A model generated the notes under the pieces. The model saw only the letters and a list, made by a program, of their open reading frames with translations, did not search any database and had not been told where the DNA came from. Positions 42,781-51,265 of a DNA stretch of 51,579 bases are shown one piece after another. The DNA lies in contig NZ_FQUJ01000020.1 of the NCBI RefSeq assembly GCF_900128925.1, positions 1 through 51,579 of the forward strand, in the 5' to 3' direction. Made by a program: the position numbers and the translations under genes. Origin of the DNA: Modicisalibacter ilicicola DSM 19980 (GTDB taxonomy: Bacteria > Pseudomonadota > Gammaproteobacteria > Pseudomonadales > Halomonadaceae). Numbering within the stretch: the first letter of the stretch is position 1; every line of letters starts with the position of its first letter.

Positions 42781-44004
42781 TCAGGTCTTGGCGTGGCGGG
42801 CATACAGCCGGGCGAAGGGTGCGGCGGTCACCCCGTGGGCAACGATCGAGGCGAACACGCACAGGCTGCCCACGACCCACACCAGGTCGTTCCCCGAGCG
42901 ACTGGCCGCCAGCACGGTATAGAACAGCGCCGAGACACCGATCGGGCCGAACCAGCCCATGACCAGTGCAATATTGCGCTCGCGCACCGGCGGCAGCCAA
43001 TGACGGAGCAGCAGGATCGCGGGCAGACGCCGCAGCACCAGCACGAGTATGGCCAGCAGCAAGCCGCTCCATCCGAGGGCCGCCCATTCATGCCACGGCG
43101 CCATCAGACCGAACAGGGCGAGCACCGGCATGGTGAAGAACAGGTTGACCATCTCCTGCACGTTCTCTTCCTCGCCACGATCCTTGCCGCCCACCCGTTG
43201 GTCGTAGGCGATCCCGGCGGCGAATACCGCAAGGATGCTGTCGGTGCCCAGCAACTTGCCCACACCGAGCACCAGAAGCGTCAGGGCCAGGGTCACCGCC
43301 AGAAACGACGGCTGGTCGAAGAAGCGCCTGCGCTCCGCCCACTTCAATGCCTCGCCTGCGCACCACCCGAGCAGCGCCCCGATCAGCACGCTGCCGCCCA
43401 CTTCCCAGAGCCAGACCATGGCGAACCACTCCAGCCAGGCGGTTTGCGTCGGCTTGGTCAGGAGCAGGATGGGCAGCAATACCAGCGGGTAGGCCAGCCC
43501 GTCGTTGGCGCCGGACTCGGTGGAAAGTAGGTGCCGAAAGCCGCCGGGCAGGTGCTTCCGGGCCACGCCGCCGGTGACGATCGACGAGGCGATGACCGGG
43601 TCCGTGGCGCAGATGCTCGCCCCGATCAGCAGCGCCACCAGCAGGGAGGCGCCGATGACCCAGTGAGCGAGCAAGGCACTGACCAGGAACATGGCAGGCA
43701 TGGCGATGCACAGCAGCACCGCCAGCGGGCGCCACTGCTCGAACGGGAACCTGGCAGGCAGGCGCAAGGCGATTCCCATGAGGCTGATGCCCAGGGTGAG
43801 GCGCGTGGCCTCCTCGAGCAGACGCTGTTCGTCACCCCAGGCCGCGGGATCGAGCGCGTTCAGCCCGAAGGGGCCAAGGGCCACCCCCAGGCAGAACGCC
43901 AGCAGCGGGGGCGACAGCCAGGAACGATCGATCGGCCGCGACAGCAGCCCCAGCAGCAATATCAGCCCCCCGGCGGCGGCCAGCACGATATTGATCTCTT
44001 TCAT
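42781..44004 (-). CDS. CPA1-family cation:proton antiporter (NhaP-like)
   Basis: A 407-residue inner-membrane protein with about twelve hydrophobic segments and no cytoplasmic regulatory tail. Hallmarks are CLGVALGPFGL, GASICATDPVIASSIVTGG (the ATDP ion site) and STESGANDGLAYPLVLL (the SxxND block). These suggest Na+/H+ or K+/H+ exchange. It is the second antiporter in the window and lacks the TrkA_C domain of the one at 6102-7811. Located 37 nt after nadE on the same strand. Confidence 0.88.
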   Translation of the reverse strand: MKEINIVLAAAGGLILLLGLLSRPIDRSWLSPPLLAFCLGVALGPFGLNALDPAAWGDEQRLLEEATRLTLGISLMGIALRLPARFPFEQWRPLAVLLCIAMPAMFLVSALLAHWVIGASLLVALLIGASICATDPVIASSIVTGGVARKHLPGGFRHLLSTESGANDGLAYPLVLLPILLLTKPTQTAWLEWFAMVWLWEVGGSVLIGALLGWCAGEALKWAERRRFFDQPSFLAVTLALTLLVLGVGKLLGTDSILAVFAAGIAYDQRVGGKDRGEEENVQEMVNLFFTMPVLALFGLMAPWHEWAALGWSGLLLAILVLVLRRLPAILLLRHWLPPVRERNIALVMGWFGPIGVSALFYTVLAASRSGNDLVWVVGSLCVFASIVAHGVTAAPFARLYARHAKT

Positions 44005-44041
44005 GGTTCGCCAGCTCCATGGCTTGATCGATCAGACAGGC

Positions 44042-44869
44042 TCAGGGGGTAGCGGGCAACTCCCGCTTATGGGCGGTGCGGCGATACGCCTCGATGATGG
44101 TCCGGAAGGACTCGTCGCCCACCGCCTGGCCCTGCAGGAAGCGGTCGATCTCGGCGTAACTCACCCCGAGGGCATCCTCGTCGGTAAGCTGGGGCTTGAG
44201 AGATTCGAGATCCGCCGTCGGCGTCTTCTCGACGAGTTCGCTCGGCGCTTCCAGGACGCGCCCGAGTTCACGCACCTGGCTCTTGGTCAGACCGGTCATG
44301 GGTGCGAGATCGCAGGCACCATCGCCATGCTTGGTGAAGAACCCCATGACCGCCTCGGCGGCCTGGTCGGTGCCCACCACCAGCGCCCCTTTCGCGCCGG
44401 CCACGGCGTACTGGGCGATCATGCGCTGGCGCGCCTTGATGTTGCCCAGCACGAAGTCCCGGTGATGCTCGTCCTCGAAGGCGAGACCGCCCTTCTCCAG
44501 GGCATCGAGCATGGCATCGCTGGCCGGCTGGATGTTCGTCGTCAACACCTCGTCCGGGGCGATGAAGTCGATGGCGGCTTGCGCCTCGTGCTCGTCGGGC
44601 TGCTCGCCATAGGGCAGGCGCTGGGCGTAGAAACGAGCCTTCACGCCCTTCGCGCGCGCCCGCTCCACGGCCATCTGGGCCAATCGCCCTGCCACCGTCG
44701 AATCGACCCCGCCACTGATGCCGAGCACCAGCCCATGCTGGCCGGTGGCAATCATGCGCTCGCACAGGAACTCGCAGCGACGCTCGATCTCCTGCCTCGG
44801 GTCGATCGAGGCCCGAACGGCGAGTTCGTCGATGATGCGCTTTTGAATATCGTCCCTCTCCTGGGTCAT
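44042..44869 (-). CDS. nadE: Ammonia-dependent NAD synthetase
   Basis: A 275-residue enzyme (no glutaminase domain) that amidates nicotinate adenine dinucleotide to NAD with ammonia and ATP. The PP-loop SGGVDST is at residues 52-58; VGTDQAAEAVMGFFTKHGDGACDLAP is the deamido-NAD/Mg region (read in parts), and ELVEKTPTADL is conserved in NadE. It lies 61 nt after pncC and on the same strand, making a likely pncC-nadE-antiporter unit. Confidence 0.95.
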   Translation of the reverse strand: MTQERDDIQKRIIDELAVRASIDPRQEIERRCEFLCERMIATGQHGLVLGISGGVDSTVAGRLAQMAVERARAKGVKARFYAQRLPYGEQPDEHEAQAAIDFIAPDEVLTTNIQPASDAMLDALEKGGLAFEDEHHRDFVLGNIKARQRMIAQYAVAGAKGALVVGTDQAAEAVMGFFTKHGDGACDLAPMTGLTKSQVRELGRVLEAPSELVEKTPTADLESLKPQLTDEDALGVSYAEIDRFLQGQAVGDESFRTIIEAYRRTAHKRELPATP

Positions 44870-44930
44870 CCCGAATGCCTCCCTTCACGTTCCCTTTCCA
44901 TGGGCGAATTCATGCCAAAACGCGCCATGG

Positions 44931-45437
44931 TCACAATGGCGGCGCCTTGCCTTCAAGCACACCGCGATGAAGCGGTACGAGGCGCGCCAGCGCATGATGG
45001 GCGGCCGCCAGGCGCACCTCGTTGCGGTCGCCGCTGAAGCGTCGCGTCTCGCTGTAGAGGTATTTCTTGCCCTCGTGGCGAAACGCCCAGGCGAAACAGA
45101 CCGTCCCCACCGGGATCCCCTCATGGGAATCGGGGCCGGCGATGCCGGTATTGGCAATGGCGACATCGGCATCGTTGTTGTCCAGCGCCCCCAGGGCCAT
45201 CTCCCGCGAGGTGGCCTCGCAGGTCAGGCCGTAGCGCTCGATCGTCTCGTAGCTCACCGCGAGATAACGGTTCTTGGCCTCCGGGGAGTAGACGACCAGC
45301 CCGCAGTCGAGCGCCTGGCCGCTACCCGGGATACTGGCCAGCTCCGAGACGATCAGCCCCGCGGTACAGGACTCCGCGCTGGCCAGCTTGAGGCGACGGT
45401 CGATGAGGTAGCGCGAAATTTCCTTCAGCCACTCCAT
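44931..45437 (-). CDS. pncC: Nicotinamide-nucleotide amidase PncC (CinA C-terminal domain)
   Basis: A 168-residue stand-alone CinA_C domain that deamidates NMN to nicotinate mononucleotide, feeding back to NadE through NaAD. AESCTAG at 21-27 holds the nucleophilic Ser, and ANTGIAGPDS and GTVCFAW are family blocks. AGGAGG upstream of ATG 45437 selects the start. The genetic link to nadE is functionally sensible. Confidence 0.92.
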   Translation of the reverse strand: MEWLKEISRYLIDRRLKLASAESCTAGLIVSELASIPGSGQALDCGLVVYSPEAKNRYLAVSYETIERYGLTCEATSREMALGALDNNDADVAIANTGIAGPDSHEGIPVGTVCFAWAFRHEGKKYLYSETRRFSGDRNEVRLAAAHHALARLVPLHRGVLEGKAPPL

Positions 45438-45503
45438 AGCCTTCCTCCTGCTCTCGAGTGTATTCAAAGCCTAGAACCTCAAGGCAAAACATTCACATAA
45501 CCT

Positions 45504-45524
45504 GTGATGAACAATACTCATCAC
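45504..45524. promoter_or_regulatory. Inverted repeat upstream of pncC
   Basis: GTGATGA, 7-nt spacer ACAATAC, TCATCAC: a perfect 7+7+7 symmetry 67 nt upstream of the pncC start. It has operator geometry but no assigned regulator. Confidence 0.35.
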
Positions 45525-45645
45525 CGTCTTCCCGGGGCTAGACAGGAAAACCAGTCGCTTCAACAGGTTGTCGCCTTATCCCGAAAAATCCTCCTTCCGA
45601 GCATTTTCATATAGCAAAAATAAATCAAATTATACTTTGATTAAC

Positions 45646-45672
45646 TAAAGTCCTTTCCTCCCGTGTCGATAC
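45646..45672 (+). promoter_or_regulatory. Sigma-28 (FliA) promoter for the chemoreceptor
   Basis: TAAAGTCC (45646-45653), exactly 11 nt, then GTCGATAC (45665-45672). The E. coli FliA consensus is TAAAGTTT-N11-GCCGATAA; 12 of 16 positions agree, with the correct spacing. The next plus-strand gene is a chemoreceptor, the class of gene usually under FliA control. Confidence 0.7.
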
Positions 45673-46005
45673 CTGCCCTTGAGACAGAGAAAAACATGAT
45701 CAAAGAATTAATTTTACAATCTCATCAAGTAATTTTATTAAAAATAGGAGGGCTGGACGACGCCATCGATACGCAAATCAAGCTTTTGCAATGTTTTACA
45801 TTCGAGACATTCACTATCGCCTTGGCCAGGCCGATACTCTTCACCGGATTCATTATGACCGGCGAGCATCGTTCGCCAAGGGGTGGCACAGGTACGCAAT
45901 GAAAAAACCAGGATTCATGGAAGACTTGTTCCGTGAAGATCCTGGAAAAGCAGGACCAATAAAACCCTCTTTTTCTGCAACAAAGAAGAAATGAAAGGAA
46001 GACTC

Positions 46006-47742
46006 ATGAGCCGCTTCATACACAATATCACCGTAAAGACCGGCCTGACCCTGGTGCTTGCCCTGTTCACCTTGCTGATACTGGGTGTAGCGGGAATGGG
46101 CTATATCACTAATCAGGAGGGTGAGCAGGCTATCGACCAGCTCGATAGCCTCAATGTGGACCAACTCAATGCTATCAACCGCACTCGGGTTGGCATTGCC
46201 GATGCAATGCTGGACTTTCAAGAGTTCATCGATTACACAGCTCAAGGCCGCACGACGGACGCCGAGAAAACTCTTGCCGGCTCCGAAGCTGAGTTCGTTG
46301 AAGCAGATAAGTTCTTCACAAGCTACCTCGCGGAACCCAAGGAGAAAGAGAGGCAAAAGTTTGCCGATGTCATCGAGCAGGCTTATAACAATCTCATGAC
46401 TCAGGGACTCGACCTACAACGCACAGCACTCGCGCAAGGAGACATCGAAGCTTTTCGCGCCCTGGCACCTAAAGTCGAAGAGCTAAGAACATATTTCGAA
46501 GAAGTCACCGAGGAATTCATGCGCTATGCAGATGATCGTGGCAATGAATTGATGGATAACCACATGGCTTACACGGATACCGTTGAAGTCGTCCAGCTTG
46601 TCGTACTGATCCTGGCCATCGGCATCGTGCTGCTGGTGCGCATGGGCATGGTCCGTGCCGTGATCAGGCCGCTGCAGGAAGCCGTGCAGCACTTCGAGCA
46701 CATCGCCCGGGGTGATCTCTCCCACAAGATCGACGATTACGGCCGCAGCGAGATCGGCCAGCTGTTCACGGCCATGAAAGAGATGCAAGGCGGGCTATCG
46801 AAGACCATCGCCACGGTGCGCGACAGCAGCGGCTCGATCCACATCGGCGCCCGGGAGATCGCCAGCGGCAACACCGATCTCTCGTCACGTACCGAGCAGC
46901 AGGCGGCCTCGCTGGAAGAGACGGCCACCAGCATGGAAGAGCTGACCACCACGGTGAAGCAGAACGCCGACAATGCCCGTCAGGGCAACACCCTGGCCAA
47001 CGAAGCTTCCAGCGCGGCCACCAAGGGAGGCGAAGTGGTCGAGCAGGTGATCACCACCATGCACGGCATCGCCGCCAGCTCCCAGCAGGTCACCGACATC
47101 ATCGGCGTCATCGACTCGATCGCCTTCCAGACCAACATCCTGGCGCTCAACGCCTCCGTCGAGGCGGCGCGCGCCGGCGAGCAGGGCCGCGGCTTCGCCG
47201 TGGTGGCCTCCGAGGTGCGCAACCTGGCCAGCCGCAGCGCGGATTCCGCCAAGGAGATCAAGGCACTGATCGAAGCCTCTGCCGCCCAGGTGCAGCAAGG
47301 CTCGACCCTGGTGGAAAGCGCCGGCGCCACCATGCGAGACGTGGTCGCCTCGGTGCGCCGCGTCACCGACCTCATGGACGAGATCTCCGCCGCCTCCCAG
47401 GAACAGAGTTCCGGCATCGAGCAGGTCAACCAGGCGATCTCGCAGATGGATCAGGTGACCCAGCAGAACGCCTCCCTGGTCGAGGAAGCCGCCGCGGCCG
47501 CCTCCTCCCTCGAGGAACAGGCCGAGCAGCTCGAGAAGGCGGTCTCGACCTTCCGCCTGGCCGACGAGGCCGCGCGGCGTCCTGCCGCTCTCGGTAACGC
47601 ACGCCAGCACTCGGCAGCCCTGCCGGATGCGACAGCGAAGCAGGCGTCGCACGCCTCGACCGCCGGCAAGCAGATCGCGCAGAAGAAGGCGCCCGCCAAG
47701 TCCAGGAAAGAGGAACAGGAACTCGAGTGGGAAGAGTTCTGA
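46006..47742 (+). CDS. Methyl-accepting chemotaxis protein (Tar/Tsr type)
   Basis: A 578-residue chemoreceptor. TM1 is about residues 9-31, a periplasmic four-helix-bundle domain follows (about 32-190), TM2 is [17 protein letters not shown], then HAMP ([20 protein letters not shown]) and the signalling domain with tip [20 protein letters not shown]. Glu/Gln pairs for methylation flank it. It ends EWEEF, matching the xWxxF CheR/CheB tether. ATG 46006 has AAAGGA upstream. The coding DNA shifts from lower GC in the sensor half to high GC near 46600. Confidence 0.94.
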   Translation: MSRFIHNITVKTGLTLVLALFTLLILGVAGMGYITNQEGEQAIDQLDSLNVDQLNAINRTRVGIADAMLDFQEFIDYTAQGRTTDAEKTLAGSEAEFVEADKFFTSYLAEPKEKERQKFADVIEQAYNNLMTQGLDLQRTALAQGDIEAFRALAPKVEELRTYFEEVTEEFMRYADDRGNELMDNHMAYTDTVEVVQLVVLILAIGIVLLVRMGMVRAVIRPLQEAVQHFEHIARGDLSHKIDDYGRSEIGQLFTAMKEMQGGLSKTIATVRDSSGSIHIGAREIASGNTDLSSRTEQQAASLEETATSMEELTTTVKQNADNARQGNTLANEASSAATKGGEVVEQVITTMHGIAASSQQVTDIIGVIDSIAFQTNILALNASVEAARAGEQGRGFAVVASEVRNLASRSADSAKEIKALIEASAAQVQQGSTLVESAGATMRDVVASVRRVTDLMDEISAASQEQSSGIEQVNQAISQMDQVTQQNASLVEEAAAAASSLEEQAEQLEKAVSTFRLADEAARRPAALGNARQHSAALPDATAKQASHASTAGKQIAQKKAPAKSRKEEQELEWEEF

Positions 47743-47771
47743 CGCCCTCAGTTCGATCTGTTCAAGACACG

Positions 47772-47793
47772 GATGCCGGGCTTGCCCGGCATC
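47772..47793. terminator. Hairpin between the chemoreceptor and YihY genes
   Basis: GATGCCGGGC, loop TT, GCCCGGCATC: a perfect 10-bp stem 29 nt after the chemoreceptor stop and 35 nt past the convergent gene's end. It can serve both directions; U tracts are weak. Confidence 0.6.
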
Positions 47794-47828
47794 TCGCTTC
47801 CAGGACCATTGCAAGCGTGAAGGCTTGA

Positions 47829-48797
47829 TCAAGACCGCTTCTCGCCCACCGTGTCCGCGGCATGGGCGCCGCGCTTTCCCAGGGGCTCACGCTTGCCCTT
47901 CGTGGTATCTCGGCGCGTCTGCCGTTCCATTTCGCTGTTGAGTTCAGCGCCCAGCAAGACGATGAAGGCCGAAAGCCAGAACCACATCAGCAGGATGACC
48001 ACCGCGCCCAGCGACCCGTAGGTTTCATTGTAACTACCAAAATTGCGCACGTAGATCGAGAAGGCTATCGACCCAAGCAACCAGAGCACGACGCCGGCGA
48101 CAGCCCCGACACTCGTCCACTGCCAGCGCGGTTCGTCACGATCCGCAGCGTAACGGTAGAGAATGGCCAGTGACACCATGAGCATGATCAGCAACAGCAG
48201 CCAACGCGCCAGGTTGATGAGCGTGGCAAGAGGCTCGGGCAAGCCCAGCAACTTCACGAGAGCCGGTATGAGCAAGATGCTGCCCAAGGCGACGATCGCC
48301 ACTAGCATGCCCCCCAGGGTCAGGAGCAACGTCACCAACGTTCTTTTGAGCAGCCCTCGCGCCTCCTGCTCGTCATAGATGATGTTCAATCCCTCCATCA
48401 ATCCCTTGGTGCCCTTGGAAGCGCTGTAGAGCGTGAGGAGCAATCCACCCAGCGCCGCCAGACCAATACCGGCCCCGGCATTCGAGCTGGCCTTGCGCGC
48501 CTGTTGATTGATGATATCGGCAGCCTGCTGAGGCAGAAGGTTGCCCACGGAGGCGATCTGCTGAGTGATTTGCTGAGGATCGAAGACGAGACTCCAGATC
48601 GAGATGAGGGCAACGATCGCGGGAAAGATTGCCAGCAGGCCATAAAAGGCGATGCCTGCAGCTATCATGGCGACATGGTCGTTGTCGACCTCCTCCTTGA
48701 CGCGCTTGGCAATGTCCCACCACCCTTTCCTGGGTATCTGGGCAGGCTTCTCGGCCTCGCGTCCGCGAGGATCATCAGTCTTTTCTCCATTTCGCAT
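47829..48797 (-). CDS. YihY/virulence-factor BrkB-family membrane protein
   Basis: A 322-residue inner-membrane protein with about six hydrophobic segments. Family signatures are DHVAMIAAGIAFYGLLAIFPAI, read in parts, LLTLYSASKGTKGLMEGLN, NIIYDEQEARG and FGSYNETYGSLGAVVILLMWFW. N- and C-termini are charged. Despite the old name (RNase BN), the family is not a nuclease; the role is unclear. ATG 48797 has AAAGGA upstream. It is divergent from the 49045 gene, so the 247-bp gap holds both promoters. Confidence 0.9.
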   Translation of the reverse strand: MRNGEKTDDPRGREAEKPAQIPRKGWWDIAKRVKEEVDNDHVAMIAAGIAFYGLLAIFPAIVALISIWSLVFDPQQITQQIASVGNLLPQQAADIINQQARKASSNAGAGIGLAALGGLLLTLYSASKGTKGLMEGLNIIYDEQEARGLLKRTLVTLLLTLGGMLVAIVALGSILLIPALVKLLGLPEPLATLINLARWLLLLIMLMVSLAILYRYAADRDEPRWQWTSVGAVAGVVLWLLGSIAFSIYVRNFGSYNETYGSLGAVVILLMWFWLSAFIVLLGAELNSEMERQTRRDTTKGKREPLGKRGAHAADTVGEKRS

Positions 48798-48925
48798 GTT
48801 CGAATCCTTTCGAAGGCAGGTTTTTCTTGGTACTTCCGAGCAGTCTCCAAGAAGGGTGGTGACAAACGAGGGGCAATGAAACGAAGACCCTCGGCTTTTC
48901 ATTCATTATCGTCGCCAAAACCTGG

Positions 48926-48953
48926 TTGACACCCATTGTGTAGTAACTACATT
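48926..48953 (+). promoter_or_regulatory. Candidate sigma-70 promoter of the 49045-51153 cluster
   Basis: TTGACA (48926-48931), 16-nt spacer, TACATT (48948-48953), about 90 nt before the first gene of the cluster. The -35 is a perfect match; the -10 matches four of six. Confidence 0.55.
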
Positions 48954-49044
48954 TCATTGTGTCTAGATGAAAACATGCTTGAGCAGCTGGAAGCTCATTG
49001 TTTTCTCTGAGTTATTAACCTGGATCAAGTAGGGAGACGCTCAC

Positions 49045-49530
49045 ATGATCGATCCGGAAAATCGAACGGACCCCAGTTCGTCATCTTCTGCCAAGGACGA
49101 GGCCAGGGAACGGACGAGACAGTCGGCTCATGAGGTCAAGGATGCCGCTCGTCAGCAGGCCGAGGGCATGTTCGATCAGCAAAAGGAAGTGGCGGCGAAT
49201 GAAGCGGAAAAGTTCGCCTCGGTCTTTCGCAAGATGGCCAAGGAATTCGACCAGCAGGATCAGCACTATTTTTCCGGTTATGCCAACAACATCGCCCGCT
49301 GCACGGATGCCATCTCGCAACGATTGCGCGAAAAGGATCTGGGCACCTTGATGAACCAGGTTCAGGATTATAGCCGTCGCCAGCCCGCAGTGTTCATCGG
49401 CGGTGCTGTTGCCGCAGGCTTCCTGATGGCGCGCTTTCTCAACAGCTCGAATGCAAGGAATCGGGACACCCCTTCCTTTTCTACCACTTCCCTTTCCAAT
49501 GAGCACGACATCACGAACACTCCCCCCTGA
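49045..49530 (+). CDS. Hypothetical helical protein with C-terminal membrane segment (161 aa)
   Basis: A hydrophilic, Ser/Glu/Gln-rich N-terminal half (about residues 1-110) with long predicted helices (DEARERTRQSAHEVKDAARQ) is followed by a short hydrophobic segment, AVFIGGAVAAGFLMARFL (about 122-140), and a Ser/Thr-rich tail. The layout resembles membrane-anchored YqjD/ElaB-like or YtxH-like stress proteins, but I cannot assign a family firmly. GTAGGGAG precedes ATG 49045. It is followed at 100 nt by a holin-superfamily protein, and all three genes end at one terminator. Confidence 0.7.
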   Translation: MIDPENRTDPSSSSSAKDEARERTRQSAHEVKDAARQQAEGMFDQQKEVAANEAEKFASVFRKMAKEFDQQDQHYFSGYANNIARCTDAISQRLREKDLGTLMNQVQDYSRRQPAVFIGGAVAAGFLMARFLNSSNARNRDTPSFSTTSLSNEHDITNTPP

Positions 49531-49630
49531 TGACAATCGTGTTTCTGCCGAGTCAGTGACAATAGATATGGCGATAGCAACCCGATAGCGGATGGCGCAA
49601 TCAAGGAATTAGCCAGGGAGGCTAAACGAT

Positions 49631-50068
49631 ATGGATACAGAAAACAGAACCCCGCGCGAGAGTTCTTCCTTCGGCACGCTGATCTCTAACCTGACGCACG
49701 AAGTGACGGCCCTGGTCCGCAACGAAGTGGAGCTGACCAAGGCCGAGATGTCCGAGAAGGCTTCCCAGGCGGGAACCGGCATCGGTGCCATCGCTGCCGC
49801 GGGGGCCGTATTGATGTGCGGCTTTCTGGTATTGCTTGCCGCGGCGGTGTTCGGACTCAATACGGTGCTTCCTCCCGAGACGACACCATGGCTCTCCGCA
49901 CTGATCGTGGGCGGTATCGTGGTCATTATCGGGTTCATCATGCTGCAAAGCGGCAAGAAAAAGCTCAAGGCCACCAACCTCAAGCCCGACCGGACGATAG
50001 CCAGCGTTCGCAACGACAAGCAGCTAGCGCAACACCATCAAGGCCAGGCCAAGGAGCAGCTGAAATGA
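49631..50068 (+). CDS. Phage-holin-superfamily (Phage_holin_3_6 / YqjE-like) protein
   Basis: A 145-residue membrane protein. The N-terminal amphipathic helix (SNLTHEVTALVRNEVELTKAEM) is characteristic of PF07332-type proteins, followed by two membrane segments (GIGAIAAAGAVLMCGFLVLLA and WLSALIVGGIVVIIGFIML, read in parts) and a basic tail. E. coli YqjE is the relevant chromosomal relative; there is no sign of a prophage, so a lytic role is unlikely. GCCAGGGAGG upstream supports the start. It overlaps the next gene in ATGA. Confidence 0.82.
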   Translation: MDTENRTPRESSSFGTLISNLTHEVTALVRNEVELTKAEMSEKASQAGTGIGAIAAAGAVLMCGFLVLLAAAVFGLNTVLPPETTPWLSALIVGGIVVIIGFIMLQSGKKKLKATNLKPDRTIASVRNDKQLAQHHQGQAKEQLK

Positions 50069-51153
50069 ACGACCAAACCCAACAGCGCAGCCCGGGTGAA
50101 ATCGAATCCGATATCGAACAGCATCGCGAACGCCTGGACGAAACCTTGCATGAACTCGAACAAAAGTTTTCGCCTGAAGAACTGGTGAATACCACCCTGA
50201 ATTACGTTCGCAGCGGCGGTGCCAACGATTTCGCCAGAAATCTCGGCGAATCCATCAAGCAGAATCCCGTGCCGGTGATGCTGACCGGCATCGGGCTGGG
50301 TTGGCTGATGTTGTCACAACGCAACGCCAACCAGTCGTCGTATCGATCGCCCAGAACTCGACCCCGTGAGGAGGCGTCTCATGCGGCGTACCCCCCCGTG
50401 CCGGCTGAGACGTCCACACCGACCACTTCTACCCGAGTGCCGCCCACGACCCAGGTACCGCCTGCTGCCCACACCACGGGGCCGGCCGGCCACCCGGAAA
50501 CTACCCGGCACGGCAGTGGACAAGGCAAGATGAGTGCCGCCAAGGAGAAGGCCCAGCATATGGGCGGCAATGTCAAAGGGCGGGCCCAGCACATGTCGGA
50601 CAGCGTGAAAGGGGGCGCCCAGAGCATGTCCGACAACCTGCGGGATAAAACCTCCCAGATGAAAAGCGGCTCCCGCTCGGCCATGCACAGCATGTCGTAT
50701 CGGGCGCAAGGGGCCGGCGCCCAGACCTCCCACTTCATCCAGGAGCATCCTCTGGTCGCAGGCGCCCTGGGCGTAGCGATCGGTGCCGCTTTGGGCAGCT
50801 TGCTACCCTCGACCCGAATCGAGGATGAACAGTTCGGAGACATGCGCGACAAGGCTGTCGGCCGTGCTGCCGAGGAAGGCCAGAAGCACGCCGACAAGGC
50901 TCAGGCCAAGGTGCACGAAAAGGCCGAACGGGCGAAACAGGAAGCACCTGATTCATCCTCGGCCTCAAGCACTTCCGCAAGCACGAGCAGCAGTGCTCCA
51001 AGTACACCGAGCACCTCGTCGACACAGCGTCCTTCTTCTACCAGCGCGCCCGGCGCAATGCCGAATTCGCCGACCGATCCGAAAACGCCCGCGGACCGGG
51101 ACATCTCGAAAGCCGACATGGATGCAGACAACCCGCCGACCCGGGGCAGATAG
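50065..51153 (+). CDS. DUF3618 / YqjD-like membrane-anchored protein (362 aa)
   Basis: Residues 8-50 fit DUF3618 (SPGEIESDIEQHRERLDETLHEL, read in parts). A short hydrophobic segment (about 71-85, VPVMLTGIGLGWLML) and a Pro/Thr-rich linker (about 105-150) follow. About residues 152-210 hold three degenerate repeats of the form K-x-x-AQHM-x-x-x-VKG. A glycine-zipper anchor, HPLVAGALGVAIGAALGSLL, lies near 228-248. The C-terminal 90 residues are a Lys/Glu helix, then a Ser/Thr/Pro-rich low-complexity tail. Unusually long and composite for the family. AAGGAG precedes the ATG. Confidence 0.8.
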   Translation: MNDQTQQRSPGEIESDIEQHRERLDETLHELEQKFSPEELVNTTLNYVRSGGANDFARNLGESIKQNPVPVMLTGIGLGWLMLSQRNANQSSYRSPRTRPREEASHAAYPPVPAETSTPTTSTRVPPTTQVPPAAHTTGPAGHPETTRHGSGQGKMSAAKEKAQHMGGNVKGRAQHMSDSVKGGAQSMSDNLRDKTSQMKSGSRSAMHSMSYRAQGAGAQTSHFIQEHPLVAGALGVAIGAALGSLLPSTRIEDEQFGDMRDKAVGRAAEEGQKHADKAQAKVHEKAERAKQEAPDSSSASSTSASTSSSAPSTPSTSSTQRPSSTSAPGAMPNSPTDPKTPADRDISKADMDADNPPTRGR

Positions 51154-51184
51154 GCACCGGCATCGAAATGATGAAGCCAAGGCT

Positions 51185-51218
51185 ACGAGGACCGAGTAGT
51201 CGGTCCTCGTCTTTTTTT
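51185..51218 (+). terminator. Intrinsic terminator of the 49045-51153 cluster
   Basis: ACGAGGACCGA, loop GTAG, TCGGTCCTCGT, then CTTTTTTT: a perfect 11-bp stem with a strong U tract, 31 nt past the last stop. Confidence 0.95.
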
Positions 51219-51234
51219 AAAGGCCATTGCAAAT

Positions 51235-51248
51235 TGGCGTGACGCCGC
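51235..51248. repeat. 14-mer shared with the solitary REP region
   Basis: TGGCGTGACGCCGC, identical to 27920-27933. It lies directly after the terminator and 17 bp before the first REP of the array. Confidence 0.4.
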
Positions 51249-51265
51249 CGGCGCCGCTGCGCGGC

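Larger units (their letters stand above)
45438..46005. other. 568-bp AT-rich region between pncC and the chemoreceptor gene
   Basis: No well-supported gene. Contents: an inverted repeat at 45504-45524, a sigma-28-like promoter at 45646-45672, and about 335 nt of AT-rich leader before the chemoreceptor. Two short frames (45697-45902, starting MIKELILQSHQVIL; 45791-45994, ending SATKKK) have plausible codons but no ribosome site or recognisable product. Confidence 0.5.

Noticed and set aside
42590-42922. Plus-strand frame starting in the cysQ-antiporter gap
   Set aside because: It has no ribosome site and most of it is antisense to the antiporter gene.
45791-45994. Small basic protein before the chemoreceptor
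   Set aside because: No recognisable family and no Shine-Dalgarno; kept only as a possibility in the leader finding.
49631-50068. Prophage holin
   Set aside because: No endolysin, structural or integrase gene is nearby; the protein fits the chromosomal YqjE-like group.
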